Shown one piece after another: positions 43,429 to 51,668 of a DNA stretch of 64,000 bases. The notes beneath the pieces are model-generated. The model was not told where the DNA came from, did no database searches, and saw only the letters and a list, made by a program, of their open reading frames with translations. The position numbers were made by a program, and so were the translations under genes. The stretch comes from RPQJ01 sp963706755 (GTDB taxonomy: Bacteria > Pseudomonadota > Gammaproteobacteria > Steroidobacterales > Steroidobacteraceae), in assembly GCA_963706755.1 (NCBI GenBank), contig CAVPNH010000016.1:186001-250000 (forward strand), written 5' to 3'. Positions within the stretch are counted from its first letter, which is position 1, and each line of letters opens with the position of its first letter.

Positions 43429-43602
43429 TCACTGCGTGGCGATGGGGATCTGGATGATTTCCATGATTCCCCAGATGAGATAGAGCACCGTCGGTATGGT
43501 CACACCGAGGAACAGCAGCAGGAACGGGTTGTCCAGCAGGCGCTGGAAGAATGGAATGCGCTCAGGCTCATCGCCGCCGCGCTGCGGATCTGATCCGGCC
43601 AT
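43429..43602 (-). CDS. Small membrane protein of the haem-copper operon (subunit IV-like)
   Basis: 57 aa. A polar N-terminus (MAGSDPQRGGDEPERIPF) leads to one membrane helix (FLLLFLGVTIPTVLYLIWGIME). Small one-helix subunits of this kind precede subunit II in several haem-copper operons. The ATG at 43602 has GGGGGAT nine bases upstream; an upstream extension exists without a ribosome site. No functional motif is present. Confidence 0.62.
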   Translation of the reverse strand: MAGSDPQRGGDEPERIPFFQRLLDNPFLLLFLGVTIPTVLYLIWGIMEIIQIPIATQ

Positions 43603-43724
43603 CTGTGTAGATCCCCCGATGATCGATCGTTTCTTGTCGCGCGGGAGGGTCCACTCAGGAGCCCCCCGCCCCAGCATCGCGAGCGAGCGTAACCAAGTTC
43701 GATCGCGATGACTACCGAAGATTG

Positions 43725-43750
43725 CTGCACTTGACCTGGGTCAAGTGCAG
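43725..43750. promoter_or_regulatory. Perfect CRP/FNR-family operator (FNR/DNR-like box)
   Basis: Twelve-base arms, CTGCACTTGACC at 43725-43736 and its exact complement at 43739-43750, have a two-base spacer. The core TTGAC-N4-GTCAA (43731-43744) differs from the FNR consensus TTGAT-N4-ATCAA at two symmetric positions. It lies about 140 bases upstream of the first operon gene. No T-run follows on either strand, so it is not a terminator. Confidence 0.65.
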
Positions 43751-43768
43751 CGCAAAAAAACGACTGCC

Positions 43769-43954
43769 TCAGCGATGTGCCGCGAACTGCTGGATCGCGC
43801 CGAAGGTCACGACTGCGAGCGCGAGCAGGATCGCGAAGAACACCAGGCTGCGGTGTTCGAAGCGGCGGCCGGCCCGGGACTCGAGCATGAGCAGCAGCCG
43901 GTCGGAGACGAGGTACAGGACGGCCGCGACCGCCGTGAAGAGGATGACTTCCAT
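43769..43954 (-). CDS. Small two-helix membrane protein, unknown function
   Basis: 61 aa. Two hydrophobic helices (VILFTAVAAVLYLVSDRLLL and LVFFAILLALAVVTFGAI) are joined by a basic loop (SRAGRRFEHR). The start is ATG 43954, with a weak GGAG site; a longer in-frame opening has a poor N-terminus. It lies upstream of the operator on the same strand as the haem-copper operon, so it might be read into it, but the palindrome suggests a separate unit. I do not recognise the family. Confidence 0.45.
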   Translation of the reverse strand: MEVILFTAVAAVLYLVSDRLLLMLESRAGRRFEHRSLVFFAILLALAVVTFGAIQQFAAHR

Positions 43955-44065
43955 GATTCCGCTCCGCGAAATGCCCCGGGGAACTCTAGCACCGCCGGCC
44001 CGTCGCGCTTGGCTGGCACCGAGTGCGTGGCGCCTGCGCGCGTCGCACGACACCGCGAACGGGGC

Positions 44066-44821
44066 CTACCAGCGCTCCATCCACGGGCGCAGGTCGAGTT
44101 CGAAGGTCCAGGCATCACGCGACTGGCTGTGCAGGTACCAGTACGAGTCCGCGATGTGTTCGGGCGAGAGGATCCCGTCCTGGTCTTTTTCCGCGTACTT
44201 GGCCGGGAAGTTGTCGCGTATGAACGCAGTATCGATGGCCCCGTCGATGATGACGTGCGCAACGTGGATGTTCATGGGCCCGAGTTCGCGGGCCATGCTC
44301 TGCGCGAGCGCCCGCAGGCCGTGCTTGGCCGTCGCGAACGCGGCAAAATTGGCGGAGCCCCGCAGCGCTGCCGTCGCCCCGGTGAACAGGATCGTGCCCC
44401 GCCGGCGAGCGGCCATCCGCCTGGCCACGGCCTGGCTCGTCAGGAAACCCGCGAAGCAGGCCATTTCCCAGACCTTGTAGTACTTGCGGGCCGTCTCTTC
44501 CAGGATACTGCAGGGGACGTTCGCGCCGATGTTGAACACGAACACGTCGATCGGGCCGACCTGCGATTCGATGCGTTCCACCAGCTCGGTGACCTGCTCC
44601 TCCTTGCGTGCGTCGGATGCAAATCCATGCGCCTCGCCTCCGGCGGCCCGGATCTCCTCCACGAGCGGCTGCAACTTGTCGGCGCTGCGCCGGGTCACGC
44701 AGGCCACGTAACCCTCGCGCGCGAAACGGCGCGCGATCGCCGAACCCGTGGCGTCTCCCGCTCCGACGACGAGCACCGCCTTCTTTCCTTCGGTTCGGCC
44801 AGCCGGCATGTGCATCGTCAA
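44066..44821 (-). CDS. SDR family protein with Phe in place of the catalytic Tyr
   Basis: 251 aa. The cofactor-binding loop (VVGAGDATGSAIARRFARE) and the FNIGANVP segment are present, but the usual YxxxK reads FATAK (in NFAAFATAKHGL), so the general-base Tyr is missing; the Lys stays. The Ser position is in LFTGATAAL. The C-terminus IHVAHVIIDGAIDTAFIRD is typical of a group with this feature. It may have lost activity, may use another residue, or may serve another role. It stands alone on the minus strand, with the ThDP enzyme gene divergent, 183 bases away. Confidence 0.75.
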   Translation of the reverse strand: MTMHMPAGRTEGKKAVLVVGAGDATGSAIARRFAREGYVACVTRRSADKLQPLVEEIRAAGGEAHGFASDARKEEQVTELVERIESQVGPIDVFVFNIGANVPCSILEETARKYYKVWEMACFAGFLTSQAVARRMAARRRGTILFTGATAALRGSANFAAFATAKHGLRALAQSMARELGPMNIHVAHVIIDGAIDTAFIRDNFPAKYAEKDQDGILSPEHIADSYWYLHSQSRDAWTFELDLRPWMERW

Positions 44822-45004
44822 TCCCCGGGGTCACCCGACTCCCTGGCAGGATGCCACAGTGCGCTGACTGGAGCCCCGCTCCCGACGAGCCCGTCATGAC
44901 TTGCGCCCGGGGCCGGACGCCGGGGAGCATGCGAGCGTAGTCCAGGCTGGACGCAGCGATACAATGACCGGGCGCATCCCGCGCCCAGCCCGGAACCCGA
45001 GACC

Positions 45005-46741
45005 ATGAGCCGAACCGCTGCCTCGCTGCTCCGGGAAGCCCTGGAGAACGTCGGCGTCCGCTACACGTTCGGCATCCCGGGCGTGCACAACACCGAGATC
45101 TACGACGAACTCGAGAAGTCGCCCGGCATCACGCCGGTGCTGGTGACGCACGAGGGCGGCGGCGCGTTCATGGCGGACGCAGTGAGCCGCACCGGCACGA
45201 GTCTCGGCACGCTGGTGATCGTTCCGGCCGCAGGTGTCACGCACGCCGCAAGCGGCATCGCGGAGGCCTTTCTCGACGGCATCCCGATGCTCGTGATCGC
45301 GGGCGGCGTGCGGCGCGACACCGGCCGGCGCTACCAGCTCCACGACATGGACCAGCACGCGATCCTCCGGCCGATCACCAAGCAGACGTGGCTGGTGGAG
45401 CGTCACGCCGACGTGATCCCGACCATCTACGAGGCGGTACGCGTCGCGACGAGCGGGGAGCCCGGCCCGGTCTTCGTTGAGATCCCGGTCAACCTGCAAC
45501 TCATGACGGGCGATCCCGGCGCCGCGCACGAGCGCCCGGTCCCCGTCGCGCCGGAGGCCCGCTGCGAGGCTGGTGCGGTCGAGGAGGCTGCGCGGATCCT
45601 CGCGACCGCGAAGGCGCCCGGTATCTTCGTCGGCTGGGGCGCGGTCGATGCCTCCGGCCTCGTGGCCGAGCTCGCCGAACGCCTCGGCGCGCCCGTGGCC
45701 ACGACGCTGCAGGGGCTGAGCGCGTTTCCGGCGAACCATCCGCTGCACGCGGGATTCTGCCTGGGTCGGGCGGCGGTGCCGGCAGCCGAGAATGCATTCC
45801 GCAACTGCGACGCGATGCTTGCAGTCGGCACGCGCCTGGCCGAGATCGCGACCGGCAGCTTCGGCTACGAGCCGCCGGCGAACCTGGTCCACGTGGACAT
45901 CAACCCGGCGGTGTTCTCCGCGAACTATCCGGCCAAGGTCGCGCTCGAGGGCGACGCGACCGTCGTGCTGCGCCGCCTGCTGGCCGCGCTGCCCGCGGTG
46001 GCGGAGGGTGGCACGAGGCGCGAGGCCGTGGCCGCGCGCATCGTGAGCGACAAGGCGGCCTACGTGGACGAGTGGCTGTCGCACGACACGAAAGGCCGCG
46101 TGAATCCGCTGCGCTTCTTCCAGGCATTGCGCCGGCGGCTGGCCGACGACGCGACCGTGGTGGTGGACGACGGCAACCACACTTTCCTCGCCGCGGAACT
46201 CATGCCGATCCACCATCCGCGCGGATTCCTCTCGCCGACCGACTTCAACTGCATGGGCTACTGCGTGCCGGCCACGATCGGCGCGAAGCTCGCCCGGCCC
46301 GATGCGCAGGTCGTCGGCATCGTGGGCGACGGCGCGTTCCGCATGACGGGTCTCGAGCTCGCGACGGCGACCGCGAACCGGCTCGGCGTCGTGGTGTTCG
46401 TGTTCAGCGACGGCGAGCTCGCGCAGATCTCCCAGGCCCAGGAGATTCCCTACAACCGCAAGACCTGCACGGTACTCGGGCGGCTGGAGGTCGGCGGCGT
46501 CGCGCAGGCCACCGGTGCGGCATTCGTCAGCGTGTCCTGCGACGCCGACGTCGAGCGCGGCATCGAGCAGGCGCTGGCCGTGGCGGCGACGGGCCGACCG
46601 GTGCTGGTGGACGTCGCCGTGGACTATTCGAAGCGCACGCGCTTCACGGACGGCATCGTGAAGACCAATCTCGCGCGCTTCGATATCGGCACGAAGACGC
46701 GGTTCATCGGCCGCGCGTTGTGGCGGCGCGTCACGGGTTGA
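45005..46741 (+). CDS. Thiamine diphosphate-dependent enzyme, acetolactate synthase/benzoylformate decarboxylase type
   Basis: 578 aa. Three domains are visible: the Pyr domain with the catalytic Glu in VLVTHEGGGAFMADA, the central Rossmann-like domain from about 190, and the PP domain with the GDG...N thiamine motif (VVGIVGDGAFRMTGLE, followed by FSDGELAQISQAQ). The usual Asn of the ThDP motif (GDG-x20-25-NN) appears as FSDGE, so the Mg ligand pattern is atypical. Substrate is unknown: decarboxylation or carboligation of a 2-oxo acid. It converges with the CDP-archaeol-synthase-like gene; no partner regulatory subunit is adjacent. Confidence 0.78.
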   Translation: MSRTAASLLREALENVGVRYTFGIPGVHNTEIYDELEKSPGITPVLVTHEGGGAFMADAVSRTGTSLGTLVIVPAAGVTHAASGIAEAFLDGIPMLVIAGGVRRDTGRRYQLHDMDQHAILRPITKQTWLVERHADVIPTIYEAVRVATSGEPGPVFVEIPVNLQLMTGDPGAAHERPVPVAPEARCEAGAVEEAARILATAKAPGIFVGWGAVDASGLVAELAERLGAPVATTLQGLSAFPANHPLHAGFCLGRAAVPAAENAFRNCDAMLAVGTRLAEIATGSFGYEPPANLVHVDINPAVFSANYPAKVALEGDATVVLRRLLAALPAVAEGGTRREAVAARIVSDKAAYVDEWLSHDTKGRVNPLRFFQALRRRLADDATVVVDDGNHTFLAAELMPIHHPRGFLSPTDFNCMGYCVPATIGAKLARPDAQVVGIVGDGAFRMTGLELATATANRLGVVVFVFSDGELAQISQAQEIPYNRKTCTVLGRLEVGGVAQATGAAFVSVSCDADVERGIEQALAVAATGRPVLVDVAVDYSKRTRFTDGIVKTNLARFDIGTKTRFIGRALWRRVTG

Positions 46742-46813
46742 ATTGCGCCTGGTGTCGGGCCTGCACCGCAGCTCTCGGGCTGCGTCCGCGCCCGCCCGCC
46801 GCGCAGCCCGCGC

Positions 46814-47387
46814 TCAACCGACGCGCTTTTTGAGGCCCGCAAGCACCATGATCCACGCCGCGATCGGGTGTGCGACCAGCATGACCGCGACGAGCGGTAG
46901 CAAGAGCTCGATGCGGCGGGTGCCAGACCGGCCAGACGAACAGCAGCATGCCGGCCAGGCTGTCGAGCTGGTCCACCACCCAGAACACCCGCCCGGCGAG
47001 TCCCTGGCCGCTCGCTCCCGGGCCGATGCCGAGCTGGCGCTTTGCGAAGCTGTTCGGCAATTCGCCCACGATGTAGCCCGTGCCGAGCAGGAATCCCCAG
47101 GCGGCCGGGCGCAGCTCCGCGAACGGCACGAGTGCGGGAAGGTGAACGCAGCATCCGTTCAGCTTCGCGAGCGCCCAGGCGCTCACAGTCACGGTGAGTA
47201 TCGTCACGAATGCCCCGCGCCAGGTCTTGTTGTCGCCGAACAGGCGACGGCCGCGGAACGTGACGCCGCCGTCGATCGGCAGCGCGCGCAGGCCGGGAAA
47301 CAGGTCCAGCTTCATCACCGCGAGGTGCACCAGTCCGGAGACGATCACCGGCACAGCGAGCCACAGCAGTTGCAGCAGCAATGTCAT
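46814..47387 (-). CDS. CDP-archaeol synthase-like (CarS/DUF46) membrane protein, frameshifted near the C-terminus
   Basis: About 190 aa when repaired. The family signature is FRGRRLFGDNKTWRGAFVTIL, with GTGYIVGELPNSFAKRQLGIGPG and DQLDSLAG. It has about five predicted helices. After VWPVWH the frame is open but unlike the family; one base shift near 46918-46930 restores RRIELLLPLVAVMLVAHPIA and AWIMVLAGLKKRVG, ending at the TGA at 46814. In archaea this enzyme links CTP to a glyceryl diether lipid; bacterial members exist with unknown substrates. The neighbour is the Lrp regulator, 74 bases away on the same strand. Confidence 0.72.
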
Positions 47388-47461
47388 CGCGCCCTCCCCA
47401 TGGCTGCGACCTTAGCAGATGCGCCGCTACCGGCGATGCGGAGCGCCCGTCAAGCGCCGGC

Positions 47462-47941
47462 TCAGGCGATGGGCAGCACCGTCGTCTCCTTGATGACCGT
47501 GACGGCGACCGAGGAGTTGATGGACTGCACGTTCGGCAGCTTGGAGAGGTGATCGAGGTAGAAGGCCTCGAAGGCCTTGATGTCGCGCGTCACGACACGG
47601 AGCATGAAGTCCCACTCACCCATGGTCGTGTAGCAGTCGAGCACCTCCGGCCGTTCGCGGATCGCCTCGGCGAACGCGGCGATGGCGTCGCGGCCCTGCG
47701 TGGACAGCTTCACGTGCGCGAAGATCGTGACGTCGAGACCGAGTGCCGTGCGATCGAGCAGCGCGACGCGCCCGCGAATGACCCCCGACTGCTCGAGATG
47801 CTGGATGCGTCGCCAGCAGGTCGTGGTCGACAGGCCCGTGCGTGTTGCGACTTCGGCCACGGGCAGGGCCCCCTCGCGCTGCAGCACGTCGAGGATGCGC
47901 CGGTCGATGCGGTCGATCGAGGGTCGGGACGTTTCTTCCAT
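47462..47941 (-). CDS. bkdR: Lrp/AsnC family transcriptional regulator, BkdR type
   Basis: 159 aa. Helix-turn-helix around residues 28-48 (LPVAEVATRTGLSTTTCWRRI) and a C-terminal RAM ligand domain (EVLDCYTTMGEWDFMLRVVT). It is divergent from the branched-chain keto acid dehydrogenase genes, as BkdR is in Pseudomonas putida, where it activates that operon in response to branched-chain amino acids. The ATG at 47941 has no ribosome site; instead an AT-rich palindrome abuts it, so autoregulation and leaderless or poor translation are both possible. Confidence 0.85.
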   Translation of the reverse strand: MEETSRPSIDRIDRRILDVLQREGALPVAEVATRTGLSTTTCWRRIQHLEQSGVIRGRVALLDRTALGLDVTIFAHVKLSTQGRDAIAAFAEAIRERPEVLDCYTTMGEWDFMLRVVTRDIKAFEAFYLDHLSKLPNVQSINSSVAVTVIKETTVLPIA

Positions 47942-47942
47942 A

Positions 47943-47960
47943 TTTACGAATATTCAGAAA
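47943..47960. promoter_or_regulatory. Candidate Lrp-type (BkdR) operator at the regulator start codon
   Basis: TTTACGAATATTCAGAAA is an imperfect inverted repeat with the perfect centre GAATATTC (47948-47955) in an otherwise GC-rich region. It abuts the bkdR start codon and lies about 105 bases upstream of bkd E1-alpha. Size and AT centre fit Lrp-family sites. Confidence 0.4.
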
Positions 47961-48065
47961 CAAGCATTTCGCATTGTTGCAGCGCGTCGCAATGAATTCA
48001 ACCACTTGGCACACCCGGAGGTAACCTAGCGCAGTCCCCGGCCCCGTTCCAGGATCGAGCGAAAC

Positions 48066-49304
48066 ATGCCCAGACGATCACGCCTGCACACGCCGCGGCC
48101 GCACTCGCGCCCGGGCGACGTCCCCGATTTCAGCTATCTCGAGTTGTCTCCGGCCGGCGCCGTGGCGCGGCCGGACGCGAACGCACGCGTTCGCGACATC
48201 GGCAACCTCTCCACCGATCTCGTGCGCGTGCTCGACGACAGGCACCGGGCCGTCGGCCCCTGGCACCCGCACCTCGATCCCGCGGAACTGCAGGTCGGGC
48301 TGCGGCACATGCTGCTCACGCGCATCTACGACGAGCGCATGCAGCGCGCGCAGCGCCAGGGAAAGATCTCCTTCTACATGCGCTCGCTGGGCGAGGAGGC
48401 GGTGTCCGTCGCGCAGGCCATGGCCTTGAGGCCGGGCGACATGCTGTTTCCGTCCTACCGCAACCAGGGATTGTTCATCACGCGCGGCATGCCCCTCGTG
48501 CCCATGATGTGCCAGCTGCTCTCGAACACCCGCGACATGTGCAAGGGACGCCAGCTCCCGGTGATGTACCACTGGGTGGCGGGGCGCATCTTCTCGATCT
48601 CGGGCAACCTGACGACGCAGTTCCCGCAGGCGGTCGGCTGGGCGATGGCTTCGGCAATCAAGGGTGAGGACGACATCGCCTCGACCTGGATCGGCGAGGG
48701 CTCGAGTGCCGAGGCCGATTTCCACCATGCCATGCTGTTCGCGTCCGTATACCAGGCGCCGGTGATCCTGAACATCGTCAACAACCAGTGGGCGATCTCC
48801 ACCTTCCAGGGCTTCGCGGGCGGCGAGCAGCGCTCATTCGCGGCACGCGGACCGGGCTACGGCATGGCGGGCGTCCGTGTGGACGGGAACGACTACCTCG
48901 CCGTGTACGCGGTGACTCAGTGGGCCGCGGAGCGTGCGCGCACGGGCGCGGGGCCGACGCTGGTCGAGCATGTGACCTATCGCGGAGCGGCGCACTCCAC
49001 GAGCGACGACCCGTCGCGCTATCGCCCGAAGGACGACTACGAGAAGTGGCCGCTCGGCGACCCGGTCGAGAGGCTCAAGGCCCACCTCGTCTCGCTGGGC
49101 GAGTGGTCGGAGGAGCGGCATGCGGCGCTCACGAAGGAACTCGAGCAGAACGTGACCGAGTGCTGGAAGGAGTCCGTGCAGTACGGCACGCTGAACGAGG
49201 GCCCGCGGCTCAACCGGGACCTGATGTTCGACGACGTCTTCAAGGAGCTGCCCGCTCACTTGAGGAAGCAGCGCGAGCAGCTGCGCGCAGAGCTGGGGGG
49301 CTGA
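48066..49304 (+). CDS. bkdA1: Branched-chain 2-oxo acid dehydrogenase E1 alpha subunit
   Basis: 412 aa, the length of the Pseudomonas BkdA1 type. The thiamine-diphosphate motif is WIGEGSSAEADFHHAM (GEG-x-AE) with NIVNNQWAIST (the NN end). The phosphorylation-loop region reads RGAAHSTSDDPSRYR. With E1 beta it decarboxylates the 2-oxo acids of Val, Leu and Ile and transfers the acyl group to E2 lipoamide. The operon E1-alpha, E1-beta, E2, aminotransferase runs on the plus strand with tight spacing; the E3 gene (lipoamide dehydrogenase) is not in this window. Confidence 0.93.
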   Translation: MPRRSRLHTPRPHSRPGDVPDFSYLELSPAGAVARPDANARVRDIGNLSTDLVRVLDDRHRAVGPWHPHLDPAELQVGLRHMLLTRIYDERMQRAQRQGKISFYMRSLGEEAVSVAQAMALRPGDMLFPSYRNQGLFITRGMPLVPMMCQLLSNTRDMCKGRQLPVMYHWVAGRIFSISGNLTTQFPQAVGWAMASAIKGEDDIASTWIGEGSSAEADFHHAMLFASVYQAPVILNIVNNQWAISTFQGFAGGEQRSFAARGPGYGMAGVRVDGNDYLAVYAVTQWAAERARTGAGPTLVEHVTYRGAAHSTSDDPSRYRPKDDYEKWPLGDPVERLKAHLVSLGEWSEERHAALTKELEQNVTECWKESVQYGTLNEGPRLNRDLMFDDVFKELPAHLRKQREQLRAELGG

Positions 49305-49307
49305 ACC

Positions 49308-50324
49308 ATGCCGCAGATGAACATGATCCAGGCGCTCAACTCCGCCATGGACATCATGCTCGGCCGCGACCCGAGCGTCGTGGTCATGGGCGAGGACGTG
49401 GGATTCTTCGGCGGCGTGTTCCGCGTCACCGACGGGTTGCAGCGCAAGTACGGCGAGCACCGGGTGCTCGACACGCCGATCGCCGAGGGCGCGATCATCG
49501 GCGCGGCCATCGGCATGGGCGTGAACGGCCTGCGTCCGGTTGCCGAGGTGCAGTTCGCCGACTACATCTACCCGGCCTGCGACCAGATCTTCAGCGAGCT
49601 GGCGCGGCTTCGGTACCGCACGGCCGGCGAGTTCTGGGCCCCGGTCACGATCCGCACGCCCTGCGGCGGCGGCATCCGCGGCGGCCAGACCCACTCGCAG
49701 AGTCCCGAGGGCATCTTCACGCATGTCTGCGGCATCAAGGTGGTGATGCCGTCGACCCCGTATGACGCGAAGGGGCTGCTGATCGCCTCGATCGAGGACG
49801 ACGACCCCGTAGTGTTCTTCGAGCCGAAGCGCATCTACAACGGCCCGTTCGACGGCGAGCCGAACAAGCCCGCCGTGCCCTGGAGCACGCATCCGAAGGG
49901 CGAGGTGCCGGACGGCTACTACACCGTGCCGATCGGCAAGGCCGAGGTCGTGCGCAAGGGAGCGCAGGTCACGATCGTCACCTACGGCACGATGATTTAC
50001 GTCTGCGAGGCCGCCGCGCGCAGCCTCGGGCTCGATGCCGAGATCATCGACGTGCGCACCATGGTGCCGCTCGACGTGGACACGATCTGCACCTCGGTGA
50101 AGAGGACCGGTCGATGCCTGATCGCGCACGAGGCGACGCGCTTCTCGGGCTTCGGCGCCGAACTCTCGGCGACCATCCAGGAGGAATGCTTCTGGGACCT
50201 CGAGGCGCCGATCGGGCGTGTCGCAGGCTGGGACACGCCGTATCCTCACGCCTTCGAGTGGGAGTACTTCCCGGGTCCGGCGCGGGTCGCGGCGGGCCTC
50301 AAGGCAGTGATGGAGACGCCATGA
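49308..50324 (+). CDS. bkdA2: Branched-chain 2-oxo acid dehydrogenase E1 beta subunit
   Basis: 338 aa. The transketolase-like Pyr domain (MGEDVGFFGGVFRVTDGL, NGLRPVAEVQFADYIYPA) is followed by the C-terminal domain (EIIDVRTMVPLDVDTICTSV). It completes the alpha2-beta2 E1 component. The start lies three bases after the E1-alpha stop and the end overlaps the E2 start (ATGA), so the three subunits are made together. Confidence 0.93.
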   Translation: MPQMNMIQALNSAMDIMLGRDPSVVVMGEDVGFFGGVFRVTDGLQRKYGEHRVLDTPIAEGAIIGAAIGMGVNGLRPVAEVQFADYIYPACDQIFSELARLRYRTAGEFWAPVTIRTPCGGGIRGGQTHSQSPEGIFTHVCGIKVVMPSTPYDAKGLLIASIEDDDPVVFFEPKRIYNGPFDGEPNKPAVPWSTHPKGEVPDGYYTVPIGKAEVVRKGAQVTIVTYGTMIYVCEAAARSLGLDAEIIDVRTMVPLDVDTICTSVKRTGRCLIAHEATRFSGFGAELSATIQEECFWDLEAPIGRVAGWDTPYPHAFEWEYFPGPARVAAGLKAVMETP

Positions 50325-51619
50325 CCCGCTACGTGTTCAAGATGCCCGACCTCGGGGAAGGCACGGTCGAGGCGGAGGTCGTCGCCTGGCACGTCAAGGT
50401 CGGTGACCTCGTGACCGAGGAGACGGTCATCGCGGAAGTGATGACCGAGAAGGCGGCGGTGGAGGTACCGTCGCCCGTGGCTGGCCGCGTGGTCTCGATC
50501 ACCGGCGCGCCGGGCGACATGGTGCGTGTGGGCGCGGAACTCATCGTGTTCGAGACCGAGACCGCGGATGACGAGCCGGCGCCTGCCCCCGCGCCGTCGG
50601 CGGACGCTGCCCGCGGCCCGGCGAATGCGGCTCCTGCCGCGGGCCAGCCGGGTGCCGGAACCGCTGCGAAGGCCGTCGGTAGCGTGGGCGCAAGCAGCGC
50701 GCAGGCCGCGACCGGCGCAGCGAAGCGACACGGTCGCGTGATGGCTTCACCGGCAACACGCCGTCGCGCGCGCGAGGCCGGCATCGACCTTGCCGAGGTC
50801 GAGGGCAGCGGTCCGAGCGGCCGCATCACCAGGCAGGACTTCGAGACCGCGCTGGTCGGCGCGGCCTCGCCGAAGGCTCCCGCCGCGCCGGCGCAGTCCG
50901 CAGGTCTCGTGAAGCGCTGCGGCATCGAGGAGGTCAAGGTCATCGGCGTGCGCCGCGTCATTGCCAATCGCATGACCGAGGCAAAGCGGAACATTCCGCA
51001 CTTCGCCTACGTCGAGGAAGTGGACGTCACGGAACTCGAGTCGCTGCGACAGCACCTGAACGACCGCCTGCCCGCGGGCGCGGCGTCGCTCACCTTCCTG
51101 CCGTTCATCGGCGCGGCGCTCGCGCGGGTCCTGGTCGATTTCCCGCAGTGCAACGCGCACTACGACGCCGAGCGCAACGTGCTCATTCGCCACCACGGCG
51201 TGCACCTCGGCATCGCCACGCAGACGCCCGACGGACTCAAGGTGCCGGTCGTGCGCCACGCCGAGGCGCGGTCGCTCTGGGACCTCGCGGCCGAGATCCG
51301 CCGCGTGTCCGAGGCGGCGCGTGTCGGCAAGGCGGCACGCGAGGAACTCACGGGTTCGACCATCACCGTCACGAGCCTCGGCAAGCAGGGCGGCATCGTC
51401 TCGACCCCGATCATCAACGCGCCGGAGATGGCGGTCATCGGCGTGAACAAGGCGGTTGAGCGCCCGGTCGTCGTGAACGGCGCGATCACCGTCCGCCGCA
51501 TGATGAACCTGTCCTCGTCCTTCGATCACCGCTACGTCGACGGCTACGACGCCGCGGCCATGATCCAGGCGCTGAAGGACCTGCTCGAGCACCCCGCAAC
51601 CATCTTCATCCCCGGTTAG
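50321..51619 (+). CDS. bkdB: Branched-chain 2-oxo acid dehydrogenase E2 (dihydrolipoyl acyltransferase)
   Basis: 432 aa. One lipoyl domain at the N-terminus with the lipoyl Lys44 in VMTEKAAVEVPSP, an Ala/Pro linker (85-130), the peripheral-subunit-binding domain (ASPATRRRAREAGIDLAEV), and the catalytic acyltransferase domain ending with the HxxxDG active site in SSSFDHRYVDGYDAA. It forms the core of the complex and makes branched-chain acyl-CoA, used for oxidation or as primer of iso/anteiso fatty acids. The ATG overlaps the E1-beta stop. Confidence 0.94.
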   Translation: MTRYVFKMPDLGEGTVEAEVVAWHVKVGDLVTEETVIAEVMTEKAAVEVPSPVAGRVVSITGAPGDMVRVGAELIVFETETADDEPAPAPAPSADAARGPANAAPAAGQPGAGTAAKAVGSVGASSAQAATGAAKRHGRVMASPATRRRAREAGIDLAEVEGSGPSGRITRQDFETALVGAASPKAPAAPAQSAGLVKRCGIEEVKVIGVRRVIANRMTEAKRNIPHFAYVEEVDVTELESLRQHLNDRLPAGAASLTFLPFIGAALARVLVDFPQCNAHYDAERNVLIRHHGVHLGIATQTPDGLKVPVVRHAEARSLWDLAAEIRRVSEAARVGKAAREELTGSTITVTSLGKQGGIVSTPIINAPEMAVIGVNKAVERPVVVNGAITVRRMMNLSSSFDHRYVDGYDAAAMIQALKDLLEHPATIFIPG

Positions 51620-51668
51620 ACAGATGCACACACTTGAATCGGATCGACAGCTCCAGGAATCCCCGCGC

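Noticed and set aside
43725..43750. The palindrome before the haem-copper operon as an intrinsic terminator of the small upstream gene.
   Set aside because: The A/T-run lies on the wrong side for both strands (before the stem on the minus strand, A instead of T after it on the plus strand).
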